Counted from the first letter of the stretch, positions 50,374 through 63,639 are shown. The stretch: DNA of 64,000 bases from Anseranas semipalmata (GCA_013399115.1 VXAA01001406.1:318525-382524), one strand, 5' to 3'. Translations and numbers: made by a program. The notes: a model not told the origin generated them from the letters alone.

Positions 50374-50421
50374 TTAAATTGAGTATAAACTCAATTTAAA
50401 ATAAGATGAAATAAGATGAAA
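50374..50421 (+). repeat. Short hairpin followed by a 10-bp tandem duplication
   Basis: TTAAATTGAGT and ACTCAATTTAA form perfect 11-bp arms with a 4-nt loop (50374-50399). Directly after, ATAAGATGAA is repeated twice (50401-50420). Confidence 0.85.
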
Positions 50422-51096
50422 TTGATTATTTTAAAGTTCACCAAGATCATAGAACACCACCACCAACAAAACTCCAAATAGCATATGATAGCTGAATTTA
50501 ATCATGTTGATTAGTTCAGTTTTGTTATTTTAAGAAATCTCAGGAAAAAACAAAGGTAAGAAAAATATTTTTCATATTAACTTGTATTTTTTAATGGGTC
50601 TACTTTTGCAACAAGAGCCCCATGACCTTAAATGGCAAATGACATCCAGAAATCCAGTTTTAGGCTCCTTATTGACATGTGGTAAGTTCTGATACCAGAC
50701 TGAACCTTAGAGTGATCTCAATGCAAAAGGACGGAAACTATTGAAATCTTTTTCCCTCATTTTCCTTTTCAGGAAAATAAGCATACTAGTTTGCCTACCT
50801 GTCAAATGTTGCAAAGCACAATGCTAGTAAGAATTACAGGATAAAGGAAAACTGTTAACAACTAAATAAGTTGTCATCACCTTCACCTCACAGAACATTT
50901 TTTTTTTTTCTAGGATGTCTTACACTCAGTTAACAGGACCATTTTGGACTGATTCTGTTTCAGTTACATATTCTAATAATTTCTCATATGACATGGCATG
51001 GCTTCAACATCCTATAGGATATCTGCACTAACACTAAGGATTTACGGTGTGCCTACTTTTATGTTACTTAGTTATGCTTTTTTATTTTCTTTAAAG

Positions 51097-51290
51097 AGCC
51101 AACAGACAGCAGAGTTATCAGATTCAAAGTTGGGGCAGAGTTGCTGTGAGGGTGCAGATACTGAGCATCAGAGGCTACCTAACATGAACAAAATGTCTGC
51201 AGATATCAGCAGTGAGGAACAAAGTAGTGTACCTATTGATAAAAACAAGCTTTTCTCATGTTCTGATACCAACATTACTACAGAAATATT
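51097..51290 (+). other. Candidate coding exon, unidentified
   Basis: A clear pyrimidine-rich acceptor (TTTTTTATTTTCTTTAAAG) is followed at 51097 by an open frame with hydrophilic, balanced residues (SQQTAELSDSKLG, then DISSEEQSSVPIDKNK). The frame stays open to 51396, but after about 51290 the translation becomes F- and K-rich like chance sequence. No convincing donor was found. The protein is not recognised and exon status is speculative. Confidence 0.2.
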
Positions 51291-52134
51291 TTTCATTTTC
51301 AAACCTTTCATGTATGATGGTTTGCATGTTTCAAAGAGAAAAAAATATTTTTCAGCTACTATTTACAGCCATTTACTTCTTTCAAGCTGCCTGTGAGATC
51401 ATATCTGATTGTATAATACATACACACATTGGAAATCCTTAATTAGTAGGTACAGAGAGAGGAGAAATGAAGCATGGTAGGCTTGGCAGAAGCTCAGGGG
51501 GTGGATACAAAGGAAATAAGAAGTCAAACCCACAAGAACTTTAGGAGACCCACCCAATGGTGCTGCCACATCTAAATAAATAAGATTCATTTCTGTCTAT
51601 GCAGGAATCACACATTTCAGGCATCTTCTGATAAAAAAAAAAGACATATATCATACTACATTGCTCAGTTGACATTAAAAACTGAACACTATAAATAGAC
51701 TGTGCTTTTCCCTCTCTTTGTAGGAGTCTAAATCTGTTCCCTTCAACAGCTGATTGAGCTGAAAAAATTTTACTAAATATAAGACAAGGCCAATATGTTA
51801 GTCCAGTATATTAGGATGTTGTGATTCTAATCTTTGCTTTTGGTTGCAGGTACTTTTTTAGTTACAGCGGTGCCACAATGTTTTCTTCAAGTTATTTTGA
51901 AAGTCTTAGTAAGGTAAATCCATTTTTTCCAAAACCTTTTTCTTGCACCTTGATATAAGTTATTGCATCTCAACTCAAATATTAGTTACTGTACTGCTTG
52001 CATTTATGCATGTAATTAATTATTCCTTCCTATCATTCAGATGTTTACTGATGTTGATGTCTGGAAGCTGTAATAAAAACGAATACCATTAAGTTCTACT
52101 CTCTGGTGATTAACAGACTTAAGAAACATAAACT

Positions 52135-52147
52135 ACTGCCCTCTACT
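52135..52147 (-). promoter_or_regulatory. CTCF-like core motif, minus orientation
   Basis: Read on the minus strand, AGTAGAGGGCAGT matches the core of the CTCF motif. With the plus-oriented match at 28056 it would form a convergent pair. Weak prediction from motif similarity only. Confidence 0.2.
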
Positions 52148-52225
52148 AATTCATTGGATTAATGCAGCTTAATAAAATGCAGGAATGAACTGAACACCTA
52201 TCTAAAAAGATCTTTTGTTATTCAG

Positions 52226-52441
52226 CTAAGAAACATGGTGTTTGGAAAAAGTAACTGTCTCTCTACTTTTCAAGCAAAAGACAAAGTGATAGAACTTAAG
52301 AGGAGTTGCAATTTATATAACCCAAGAGGAGGAGGCATAAAATTAATCCCTGTTTATTCCCTGAACAATAAACTGGTAGATAAGATCTTGATGAAAGCTA
52401 ACACCGTGCCTCAGCTTGTAGAAGGCACATCTTCAACATGA
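52226..52441 (+). other. Candidate terminal exon, unidentified
   Basis: The acceptor-like TCTTTTGTTATTCAG ends at 52225. An open frame then runs to a TGA at 52439-52441, about 71 codons, with varied composition (blocks such as KDKVIELKRSCNLY and KANTVPQLVEGTSST). I recognise no family. It is the second splice-bordered plus-strand frame within about 1.1 kb of the one at 51097, which is mildly suggestive. Chance is still likely. Confidence 0.18.
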
Positions 52442-53113
52442 TGCTAAATTTACTTGATTCTGAACTTTCTTGTTTAACTTTCAAAAATGTGAATCAGAGA
52501 TGTATGTAAGGTGTTATTGTATCAAGCTATTTTTTTGTTTATCCCCTAATAACTGTGATCTATATCAAGTATGATGCAGACAACCAGGGCAGCCCACCTT
52601 AACATAGCATATGAACAAGAAAATTGCAGCTGAGATAAATCTTATATTGGACACTGCAGACTATGAAAAAGCTAGAAAAGCATATATAACCACAGAAAGC
52701 AAATTTTATGCTATATAAAATGTGCAAGTTTTTTTTTTTTTTAATTAGAATTATTAGCATTCATTTGAAAAAACATTATCTGTTAATAACTTGAGTTACC
52801 TATCAACTTTGGACTACCGTTTTTAAGATGAAGACTTCAGTTAAGATTAAGTAAAACCAAATTAAATGTATATGTTTTGACATTATTCACGCTTTTGCCA
52901 TGTTGCAGTAGCAACGTTTGCTGCTTCTGTTTTAGACCTGAAAACGGGCTTTTATGTTCAAAAGTTTGTCTGCCTTTTGCAACTAGACCAACATGTCTAA
53001 AAAAAGATAGAATGCTCTCAATAAAATTTGCCTCATCTATATATTTCAGGGAGTTTTGAATGATAGATACTGTATTTAAAATCTCCTTTTCCTTATACCT
53101 TTCACAATTTTAG

Positions 53114-53203
53114 AAAAATGACTGAATTGTGGGATAAGAATATTTTAAGAGCTCTACCAAATGACAGCCTACATCAATGGAGACATGGCAGCTTGGACCA
53201 AAG
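53114..53203 (+). other. Candidate 90-bp exon with a GC-AG intron donor
   Basis: The acceptor-like CTTTCACAATTTTAG is followed by 90 bp, open in the frame of an ATG at 53118 (TELWDKNILRALPNDSLHQW). It ends at CCAAAG|GCAAGTG, which fits the strong consensus of the rare GC-AG donor class. No matching protein is known to me. Speculative. Confidence 0.15.
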
Positions 53204-54242
53204 GCAAGTGAAGTTTTTTGTTAGGCACATCTGTAGAGATCTGCATGTATTTTTGGTGCCTCAAGAACTGGCTCCACCACCAATCTTGCCGGTAACACCA
53301 TAAACCACAAAAAAGGCGTATTTCATTTTCAGAGCAGTTCAGCAGAGGAAAAATGACTTGTTATAAACATCGATCTGGTTTTGGAAACTTACTTTACTTT
53401 TAATTCCACATTACAATTTAACTTTATTCTTTGTTAAGATACTGAGGTTTTCTGAAGTCTGTACACTCTACATCTGTGGAAGACGACAAAAAATTGTCTG
53501 TAGTGGGTATGCTGTCAATTAGTACCAGTTTGGGGCTATTTTAATATTTCAGATTATTAACTGCAGGAGTGCAGGACAAGTTTGCAGGACTGTTTCATGA
53601 CAAGTTTGTTTGTTTGGTTGGTTGTTTTTTCAGCAGGAACACTTTAGCACCAAAAAATGGGGTACGCTGAGACAGAGTTGAGAGAAGAAACCATGACAGA
53701 CACTCTGTGGTAAGCTGTCTTCTCAACAGTCAACATTCTAGATTAACTAATTTTAAAATTTGCTATCTATTTACATCCAATATGAATGAGCTTTACCAAT
53801 CTCATTGTTTATTCCTTTTGGCAGCTGAAAAATAGAAATTAAGAAATGAATAAAACTTTTTTTGTTAAAGAATTAACTTTGATTCTTCTTCTGTTGAAGC
53901 TTTATTGAGTTTGCCTATGGGAATGAACATGATAGTCTCTTGTGTACCCACATTCAGATTTTAAAAAGTAATTAGGCATGTCATTCCCAGCAATGACCAC
54001 ACTAAATTTCAAGTACTTGGCTCCTGAAGAGTACATCTTCTCCCTTCCTGAACAAGTCCTGTAACCATTACATTATAGACAGCATCACTTCTTTCTCATG
54101 CCATTGCTGATGTTTTAAATAACAGTGGTCAATGCAGTCAATGTATATTAACTGTTCTCTAAATAAACATGCAAAATTAGTCCTTCAGGAAATTTAACTA
54201 AACTTCTCAAAACTGAGGACTTCTAGGCATATGATAAACTCT

Positions 54243-54275
54243 GCTGGATGAGCAGACAGTGAGGTGGATTGCATT
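54243..54275 (+). mobile_element. Tiny CR1 reverse-transcriptase snippet
   Basis: About 30 bases (GCTGGATGAGCAGACAGTGAGG plus GGATTGC) match the CR1 ORF2 segment that also occurs, slightly diverged, at about 56158-56188 (GCTGGATGAACAGACAATGAGG). Similarity does not extend beyond this block on either side. It may be the last surviving piece of a CR1 copy or a short templated insertion. Confidence 0.5.
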
Positions 54276-55692
54276 ATGGTCAAGATGTGAGTCCTGTGCA
54301 TATATAACAGCAGAAGTTTAGATGACAGTTGAGTAAGTTTGCTAGGGTGCTTGCATGCTCTTAAACATCAACCTTGACAGCAATTTGTTGAATTCTCTAT
54401 GGAATTAAGCACATTGTCCCTCTTGTATTATATTAGGGGTGCATTTTAGTGAGCCTAAATCTGGATTTGTCCCTAGGTAGTTGGTAGAGCATTTGGTANA
54501 ACCAGAGCAGAAAAGGAGGAGATAACTACAGGCCCTGGAATTATACATAAAAACAAATTGGCTAACTTCTTTCCTGATTTATCAGGTTGCTCTTACAAAA
54601 CTTGTTGCTACCTTTCCATTATTTTGGACTTTCCTCAGCTGTTAAAAGCTTTTAAATTCTTTTTAAAACACTTTTGTTCATATCTATTCTGTTTTGAAGG
54701 AAAAAAAAAATCTATCTCCTTGAAAGACTGAATTGTAAAGGAAACACTAAATATTGGTACATGGAAAGGAAAGAAAAAAAAAAGAAAAAAAATTCTGAAT
54801 GTTACGTACATCTTTTTGTAACCCGGTTTTGCCAAACAAAAGCATAACCGTGCTTGCCTGCTGAATCACAGCGTTAACAGTCCAGATGTTTGAAGAGGTT
54901 TAAATAAAGCTATAATTTTCATTTTTAATAAAGCACTTTGATGAATGCCTTTATTCATTTTTAAATAGTTTTACCAAAATCCTACTACTCACTAAAAAAT
55001 AGGATACAGCACAGCAAATAGCTCAGGATTCAAATCTATTTTTGCTGATAATAATGACAAATAGCATTCATATTACATTTCTAAGAACAAAATTATGCAA
55101 CACATTACGCCTATTTACTTTTACTATTCTAAAAACAAAACCTTCAGAAACAGATTTCTTCAGCAGAACAATGAGTTTCAACTTGAACATTCTTTAGATG
55201 CCATAGAAAGTTCACATAAGTTCACATCATTTTGAGTTATGACCATTAGCAATCACTCTTTGCAACAAGAGAAATCCTGGCTCCATGGAAATACCGTTAA
55301 ATTAATCAAAATGGAAAGCATTTTAAGTATTAACAATCCTTGTGACAAAAAACTGAAAAACAGATCATCAAATTTTTAGGATACCAAAATGCACCTATAT
55401 CAAAATCTTTTACAATGCTACTGAAAACTGTTGAAAAGAAAGTAGTAAATCATTTCCATACTCAGTAATTTCATTCTGTAGGAAGAAGCAAAGAATGAGG
55501 TATCTTCCCTTTGTTTTTTTTAAAATTCTTTCACCTCCCAAGACTAAACCAACTGGATGTCTCCAGTGGCACTGGATATTCCCGCTGATTTTATGTGAGC
55601 TGTATATTAAACATATATGTACTAATCTTATGTTGATTTTTGTCGCATTTTTGTACTCGGTTACATAAGGTGCAACATGGAAAAAATGGCTT
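54276..55692. other. Unique non-coding stretch
   Basis: No gene recognised. Contains an ambiguous base at 54499 and A-rich tracts at 54702-54711 and 54773-54790. Sequence at 54890-54970 (repeated AATAAAGC/TTTATTC motifs) is AT-rich but not tandem. Confidence 0.55.
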
Positions 55693-56395
55693 AATGTCAA
55701 AGCCAACAAGAAGGACTTATATGAGTACATAGGCAACAAAAGGAAGGCTAGGGAATATGTGGTCCCCCTGCTGTGCTGATGTTATTGCAAGGCCACTCTT
55801 GATAATCTTTGATCAGTCATGGTGAAGGGGAGAAGTGCCCAAAGACCAGAGCAAAGCAAACATCACTCTTATCTTCAATGGCAAGGAGGACCCAAGGAAC
55901 TACAGGTTGGTCAGCCTCGCCTCAGTCCCGGGGAGGTTGATGGAGCAGCTAATTCTGGGAACCATTTCCCTATTCCCTCAGGAATAGTCAGCACAGAATC
56001 ACCAAGGGGAAGTCATGTTTGACCAGCTTGACAAACTTCTATGAAGTGACTTGCTGGTAGATGGGGGGTCAGCACTGCATATTGTCTACCTGGACATCGG
56101 TAAGGCCTTTGAAACTGTCTCCCATAAGATCCTCACAGACAAGCTGTTGATGCATGGGCTGGATGAACAGACAATGAGGTGGACTGCTAACTGGCTGAAT
56201 GGCCATGCCTAGAGGGTGGTGATCAGTGGCATGAAGTCCAGGTGGAGGCCAATAACTAGCAGTGTACTCCAGGGGTCCAATCCAATCCTGTTTAAAATCT
56301 TCATTAATGATCTGGATGATGAGGCAGAGTGCAAGTTTGCTTATGACACAAAACTGAGAGGAGTGGTTGATATGCCAGAGGGTCAAAGGTGACCC
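55693..56395 (+). mobile_element. Defective CR1 LINE ORF2 fragment (reverse-transcriptase region)
   Basis: Plus-strand pieces of a CR1 ORF2 protein appear in order: a linker (KANKKDLYEYIGNKRKA), NYRLVSLASVPGRLMEQL, YLDIGKAFETVSHKILTD, the W(T)ANWLNG region, and [10 protein letters not shown] leading into the catalytic motif. Breaks are clear. About a linker's length is missing after 55770. Another part is lost near 55970-55990. An in-frame TAG lies near 56211. The catalytic F-A-D-D reads F-A-Y-D. The 3' UTR and terminal repeats are absent, so the piece is truncated at both ends. It cannot encode active enzyme. Minus-strand frames across it (55410-55739, 56069-56386) are antisense shadows. Confidence 0.92.
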
Positions 56396-58006
56396 TAATG
56401 TCTTAAATCTCTAGGAAACATACTTAGTGCTATATAGGGAAGTCTTGATCCTCGACCCAGCAATTCCTTTTATTTCTGAATGTGTGAGCTCGGCACACTA
56501 AAAAGGCAAAAGAGATGCTTCCTATAAAATACCAGAAGAAATAAGGTACTTTGCCAAGCATTCCAACACATCAAACAGGATAAGATCAATGCAAAAACCA
56601 TGATCAAGAAAGTTTAATAACATCTTTCAACATAATCTCAGAGACAACAAATTGAGCCCTAAAATATTCACATTCAGTATTACCATTTACCACATACGAT
56701 TTCTCTCTGCTTCGTATTTACTCCAAATGGTTTCATAATTCATAATTATAACCCCCTGCAACTTTAATTTAAAAAAGGTAAAGGTTTATCTTCCTGTTTT
56801 AAAACAACATTTCTACTTAAAAAGCCTCTTCAACACCATTGATTCACTTTGATTTCTTTGTTTCTTTCAAGGTGCCTAAATGCAAATACCACTTTCTAAA
56901 TGAAATCTTACTTATGACTAGTTAATTGAGCTAATAAGCAACAGATCTTTTATTAGACCCTGAACTCATGACTTCACAGTTAGCATTATTTGATTTCATC
57001 TCATTTCTCCTACTGTAATCTGCAAAATCATGTATTCCTTCCTGCATAACGATCCTTTTGTCTTTAGTAACAGCAATACCTCCAATGTTAAAACACTTAG
57101 GAATTTAATAAGTACACACTTTGTTCTTGCACTATGCTCAGTAATTAAAACAGAAAACACAAGCGCTCTGCAGGGCAATTCTGAAGAAACAGCAATAAGC
57201 TTTCCTCACCCTCATAACTATCCTTCCAACAACATATTGCGACATCCCTTTTTTTCATCCCTAATTCTTCATCTAATTAAAAATTGTTTTAACAACCCTA
57301 TAATGGTCATGCTTAATTACAGTTTGCTATGCAGCAATATATCAAACACTTGGCTTAAACCTAGACAGATTTAGTCTGCTGCATGACTCCTGTCCAAGCT
57401 TTTAGGTTAGTTGGCTATACTCTACACTTGATAAAATATTTTTAGAAATATTTTATCTCATTTACCTCTTGATTATGCTTTCCTTTATAATCTGCCCTGA
57501 AATCACTCACATTAGTGAGTGTTCCACTTACGAGCTAGAGGATACGGTTGCCCAACTACACTTTTTTCCTTTCTGAACAAGGGTAAGAAACACACTGCTA
57601 TTCATTGGTCATATAATGCCACCAGAAAATTAACAGATTCACTTGGGTGTCACGTGCTACTTCTTTCAGTGTTAGAACCTGGAGATTGCCTTTCAGAGTA
57701 GATGGTCTAAATTTTACTTCCCAACGAAAGACAATAATTTCCATCACTTTATTTAAATTACAATTAGATATCCTTACATTACCTTTATATACATCCTCTT
57801 CTTTGTTGAAAACTGGCACAAAATACCCAGTTTATATTTAGTAACTACATTGTTTTTAATCTTCAAATCATTCTTAGTACTTAGTGGCAATAATTCTTTC
57901 TTCTTTGCTCTTTTCCTGGGTAAGTATCAGTAGCAAAAGAAAGTTTTCCACTGGCTTTTAATTTATTTTTCAAGCTTTATTTGAATGCACTTATCCTCTT
58001 TACTAT

Positions 58007-58039
<33 letters not shown>

Positions 58040-58591
58040 ACTTTTTGTCTGGGATGCAACTTTCTCTAATAATAAAGAAAATGATGTTTGGTGGGACTGG
58101 AAGAAAGTTCTTTCAATGCATTGAAAGGCAGGTAGGGTTAAATGCCCAGTTTTCATGATGGAGAAGTTTCAGCAGTGGAGTCCCCCATAGATTAATTGAG
58201 GACTGCATTTGTGTTTATCCTGATCGTTATTTGGAGAGCAACATGTATACAGCTAAGAACAAAAGAATTCTCTTGTTATAGGTATCGTCCTGAAAACATA
58301 ACAGAGGTCATGATCAAGAGTTATGGTAGAAGCGAACATTATGAAGTGCTTTGTAATATACTAGTAATGGGAAAACAACATTTCTTTTAAATCCAAGACT
58401 CTGCTACTGGACACTCCTAGGCAATCTCCATTATCATTTGAATTTGAAATAGATTTGGTTGTGCATCATACGAGAGACAGTGGGATTTCTGGGCCTCTGT
58501 AACTGAACTCTCACTTGGGAAAAGCGACCCCAGGTAGTCTTCTACATGCTTCAGATTAGCTAATATCTTACAGGATGGCTAACCTGTGTGT

Positions 58592-58626
58592 TAATTTAAG
58601 GCTTTGAGCTAATTTAAGGCTTTGGA
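58592..58626 (+). repeat. Duplicated 17-bp segment, 18-bp period
   Basis: TAATTTAAGGCTTTGAG is followed by TAATTTAAGGCTTTGGA one base later. A local tandem duplication. Confidence 0.9.
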
Positions 58627-60311
58627 CTATGCTTCTCACATATCTCTCACTATAGAACAAAATGTAACTTCTGCTATCAAATAGATATATTGCTATCCCC
58701 TTCTGATTACTATAAATTATTTACATTTTTGATGCTGAGTTGGGAAAAAGAAGACAAATAAAAACTGTTTTTTTGTAGAAGAAACGTACATCATTGGAAT
58801 TACAAGTATCTTATGAATGATTTTCTTCTTACTTTGGTTTTATTTAGTGTTTGTTACTCCTGCTATTCAAAGCATACTAGTATTAAAGAAAGAACATGGC
58901 TCTATAATACAAATATTGCCAAAGATAAAGCAGCCACACTAGAAGAATAGAAAATGAAAGGTCCACTGGATAATGCACCAATAAGGAACCTTGCACTTTC
59001 ACATTTAAATCTGTGTTCTGACAGAAAGTTCTCGTGTAATTCACACACCATCTTCAAATCAAAAATGTAATATAAAAGTCCTTTACTGATAGCTTTTCTA
59101 GGGACAATTCTATGTTGTCAGGCACCAAACTTTTACATTGATGGGGGATGTAAAACAGATAGATAGCTGTTTAAAAATCATAGTTCTGCAAATCTTACTA
59201 AACTGGCAAGAGAATATGTAGAAAATTGTTCCAGTAAGTGAAGAGTACATTACTGGTTTTGACCAAGAAAGGTTTTGATGAGTCAAAATTTTTAATGCAT
59301 AAACATATCTTTGCTACATGGGAACTCCAACCATGGACATATTCCACAGTTTCACTTTATGCTCGTTGAAGAATTTTGCTCTTGTAGTTTCACAGAAGAA
59401 AATGTTCTGATAAAACTTTCCACTCATCTCCACCCCTTTGCCACATTGGCTAGCAGAATCATACATGTGAGCGCTCCCTAACTGTTTTTAGTCAAAAATT
59501 GTTTTAAATAGCAAATCTTTGCTAATCTACTAATACCCAGAGATGTGAACAGGACAGAAGCAGGAGGTCTGGCAATTAAGAACAATCAGAGACAGTCACC
59601 TCAGATGGAAAAGGGCATGTGTCTATAACTTCAAGGAAGGCTGTGAGTAGGAGCCATATGGTGGACATAAGTTGGACTGCATGGAAGAGAAATAAACTCC
59701 AGCTGTATGCTTCTTTTGCCATTCTTTCAAAATGGCTCTGGCTCAAGAAATTCTAAGACAGATCTGTGGCTTTCTTTACATAATAGTTTACAGGCAACTT
59801 TAAAAATTTTAAAACACAGCTTTGCATTTTAATACAAAATACAGTCAGGCTCTACTAATATATCAATCTGTGCAAAGAAACAATCATATACACTGAATGG
59901 AAATATTGCTTTTATCACTAAATACAATAATTGGCAATAACAACAAAAGACAAAAAAATGAAAAATATGTTAGACTGAAATATTGTACTTTCATGTAATG
60001 AATGCCACAGAAAGATCAGGACCATCTATGTGTCAGCAGCAGGGTTGCTCAAATGCAAAGGACTTGATATAAGGATTGCTTTGAGTGCAACACTGACTTT
60101 GAAATTTCCTATTACCCAGGGCTAGCATTATTAGAGTTTGTTACTTTCTGAACAAGGTGATGGGTTTTGGGATAGAAGGATAGAGTAGAGCCTGGAATTT
60201 GCATATGTGGGAAGACTGATAGTTTGTTGCATTTGGTTTTCAAATATTTGATCTTATTTTACCAGTTACTAAGTTAATCCTTCTTCTGTTTAGCGGGGTG
60301 ATAGGTTGTTC

Positions 60312-60350
60312 TTGTTTGTTTGTTTGTTTTTGTTTTGTTTTTTAAATTTT
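60312..60350 (+). repeat. (GTTT)n simple repeat
   Basis: GTTT units grade into GTTTT and a T run. This is the reverse motif of the CAAA tracts elsewhere in the window. Confidence 0.9.
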
Positions 60351-63300
60351 AAATGTCTCTATGACATTTTAGGCCTTAGTGAGGTGATTTGTCTTTTGGG
60401 TTATATAAAATAACACAAAATTAATGATTGTTACAGAATATCTGCTTATATGCTTCTGAGTTCCTAATGTTCCTAAGAGAACCTATCATCTGACTGTATG
60501 TGGGGATATCTCTCTTTAGCTACCTCTATTAGGTATGACAGCATCTTTGCCCTGGCAATATTGCAACAGAGATTAAAAACTGTCATTCTAAAGCCACAGC
60601 ACATCTGAAGAAGGTTAACTATGTAGATGTATTATTTTCTTAGTGTTGATACATAATACTTAGAATACTCAACACATGTAACTTCCCGATTCAGTGCAGG
60701 TCAAAAACTGAGTGAATTAAAAAAAAAAAGAAACTAAACGTTTGTGAGTGTTTGAGTGAAGGAAGATGGAAGGAACTTGCATTGAAGTATTATCAGGGTC
60801 AGCTGGGTTACCACCCAATCCTATCTGTCACCTAAATACCTCTTAAAATTGTGTGAAATAAATTTGTGACTTTGTATGTATAAGGACAAACGTGTAAGCA
60901 CAAAATGATACGAGCATGAAACTTGCTTAGCTCTAGACTAAAAGTAATACGTGGTAACAGTTATGCTTTTATTATGTCCCTAGATTGCCTGAAAGAAATA
61001 AAAAATGCTTGAGGAATTTCATGAATATTACGCAAATATTTCTGGAATTCAAGTAAATACACTTGTTGATTTCCTTTGGGTGCAAGAACTCATCACAGAA
61101 AAAAAAAACAGAAACATTCATAAAAAAAAAAAAAAAGTATTCTAACAACACATCTGAGATGTAAAAGCAGTATTTAAAACTCTCTAAGGCTTAAATGGAA
61201 GATGTAATTTAAAACAGGAAAGTTAAGTTCCCTAACTAGTACAATCACTATGCCTGAAACCTCACCATGATAAAATTAATTCAACTTTTTGATGAAGCTT
61301 CCATCATAAATTGACCCTAGAGGCAGGAAGTGCTTTCTACCCTGTAGTTATGGGTTGGTGTAGTCTATCCTATTAACAGTAATTCCTGCTGTCATAACAA
61401 TAAATATCTGCATTCAGCAAAATAATCGTTCCTCCTCGTTATGTGCAGCAACCTTTCCCCATGAAATAAAAGTCAGAGAGCAATTTGATACTGCAGTGTG
61501 GTAAAATAAAGCCTAGAATTTAGCAACATCTATTTGCTTATAATAATTTGCAGAACATTTGTTTTCCAGAAACCTATCAGTGCATTGTTAGCAATTTCTT
61601 GACCATTTCACTTTTTGTCTTATTAGAGAATGACTACTACTAGAAAAGTATTTAATCTTTTAAATTCCATGAGCCTATGAAAGATTGTAGCAGTTACAGA
61701 TCACTATTAGATTTATATCTACACTATGCAATTACTCCTTTTTTTTTTTTTTTTTTTGGCATTACCAATACTAATCATAGAAAGTAAACTGATTTAGAAG
61801 CTAAGTTTCTTACCCTGCAAATGAACATGCACTGGTAATTTTTCTTCCCCAAGTACATTCATAGGAACCAGAGAGAGCGCTAACATATGTACATACACAC
61901 ATGGGTAAGCATGGAGGTGGAGCTCTTCTTTCCCCCTCCTTAAAATGAACAAATAAAAAAAAATCTCTCTAATATTAGAAAGAAACCTTCTATAAATATG
62001 TATACAACTGTACTATAACATGAAATACATTTCATACCATCCCATCACTTAAAAATGTTCTCTACCGTGTCTGCTCCTACTGATTTATTTTCAGCTTTAG
62101 TTTTTCTGACTATAGTCTCCACAGTATAAACAAAGAGAAAAGAAAAAATATAGTTACTCTTATGATGCCTAATACATATCAATTGTATTAAAATTGAGAA
62201 AAAAAATGTCAAGTAATCTTCTGGATTCTTATGCATCTTAATAATTGTCTTTTGTTTCTGTGTTTCTAAAAGCTCTTGGCTTAATCAAAACCAATGACAT
62301 TCTTGTCCCAGTGATGTCAATGGCAAAACTAATTGCTCACAGAGGCAGGACTCACCTGTTATCTCTCTGATTCTTCGTAGTACAGAGGTTTTCTGAATAA
62401 AACTCACTGGTTTCAATAACGTTATTAGGGAACTTCATTTAAAAAAATAAAATCATGTCATGTAAAGTATTTGAGTGAAATTCTATTTCGTATTGGCACA
62501 ATTCCCACTGAAAAGCTATGTCTTTCAATGTCTTTTTAACCTAAATTTCTAACCAGCTGAACTATATGATGAATATGCAGCAAAGGATCAAAAGATAATT
62601 TTCACACTACTACCCTCTGTAGTTCTAAATCTGCTTATGTCAAGACAAAGAATTAAGAGTGGTTTTGCCCCTTGCAAATCTGTGTTGAAATGAGTGACTA
62701 CTGCTAGAAAAATATAGCATAATTCTTCCTGAACACCAAGTACACTACGTTTATTCAATGACTTTAAACTTCTTTTCCTTAAGATCAAAATGAGACAATA
62801 TATTATGGAAAATCCTTGTCATTCATACAAGACTACTTCAATATTGAATGTGCTGTATCTTAGAGCCATGGACACTCTCATATTATTAGGCTTTAGTTAA
62901 TTAAATAAATTTGCTTAAATTTTTCTTCCAGCATTCCCCTTTGTTAAGTCGTTTTAATGCTTCTAATACAAAACTTAAACATTCTCCTCCTGTTACCAAA
63001 CACTGGCCATCATTTAAAGCTGATGTCTGTTTTTTTCTGTACACTTAAAGATTGAAGGAAATTTCTGAAATATTCAGAACTGTTTCTTCCCAGAGCCAAA
63101 GCTGGATGTAAATGGGTTAAACAAAGAGGGGATCAAAGTCGGGAGGTATTGCAGAGGAGAGGATTCATAATGAAAAATACAATCATTCTACTATGCTGAG
63201 CTTTCCAAGTTCATGCTGAGTACTTGACTCTTCTTTCTTTTACTCAGCAAGTAGTGATGGCTGGGCATGAAATACATTTGTATGCAGCTTACTCCTAGAA

Positions 63301-63639
63301 TTTACAATAACTAACAAACATATTATAACAAGGAATGTTCACTCATGATTGCATGGAATTTTAAGTAGCCAACATAACCTAGATTTTCAACAGAGCTTCC
63401 CAAACAAATTAGCTATCAATAAAGAGAAATAATTTCAAGAACAAATATGTTGCAGTAATGCTGACTGAAAATGAAGAGCCAAGGCTTCTGAAGTTTTATA
63501 TTGGTCTCTGCTTCTAATGCACTGTCTTACTTGCACAAATCATTTGATCTGCTCCTCAATGTTAGAAAAACAAGATTTTGCACTTACAGATGGCCTTTGA
63601 ACATGAAATCTCAAAGTGATCATGAAAGATAAGCCACTC

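Larger units (their letters stand above)
48128..54242. other. Unique non-coding stretch with possible exons
   Basis: No gene recognised. Candidate plus-strand exons at 51-53.2 kb and several short symmetric elements have their own entries. The rest is AT-rich unique DNA, and frames at 48619-48843, 50059-50280 and 52877-53059 look incidental. Confidence 0.5.
56396..63639. other. Unique non-coding stretch with simple repeats
   Basis: No gene recognised. Poly(T) runs of 19 lie at 58021-58039 and 61739-61757, and A runs of 9-14 at 61101-61137. A 114-codon plus frame at 57030-57374 and a 64-codon frame at 58196-58390 have no recognisable product. Sequence near 62305-62350 (CCCAGTGATGTCAATGGCAAAACT) resembles a motif of ancient CR1-type LINEs but is too short to call. 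Confidence 0.55.

Noticed and set aside
56069..56386. 105-codon minus-strand ORF
   Set aside because: Antisense of the CR1 reverse-transcriptase fragment.
57030..57374. 114-codon plus-strand ORF
   Set aside because: N-, S- and L-rich chance-like composition without splice or start context.
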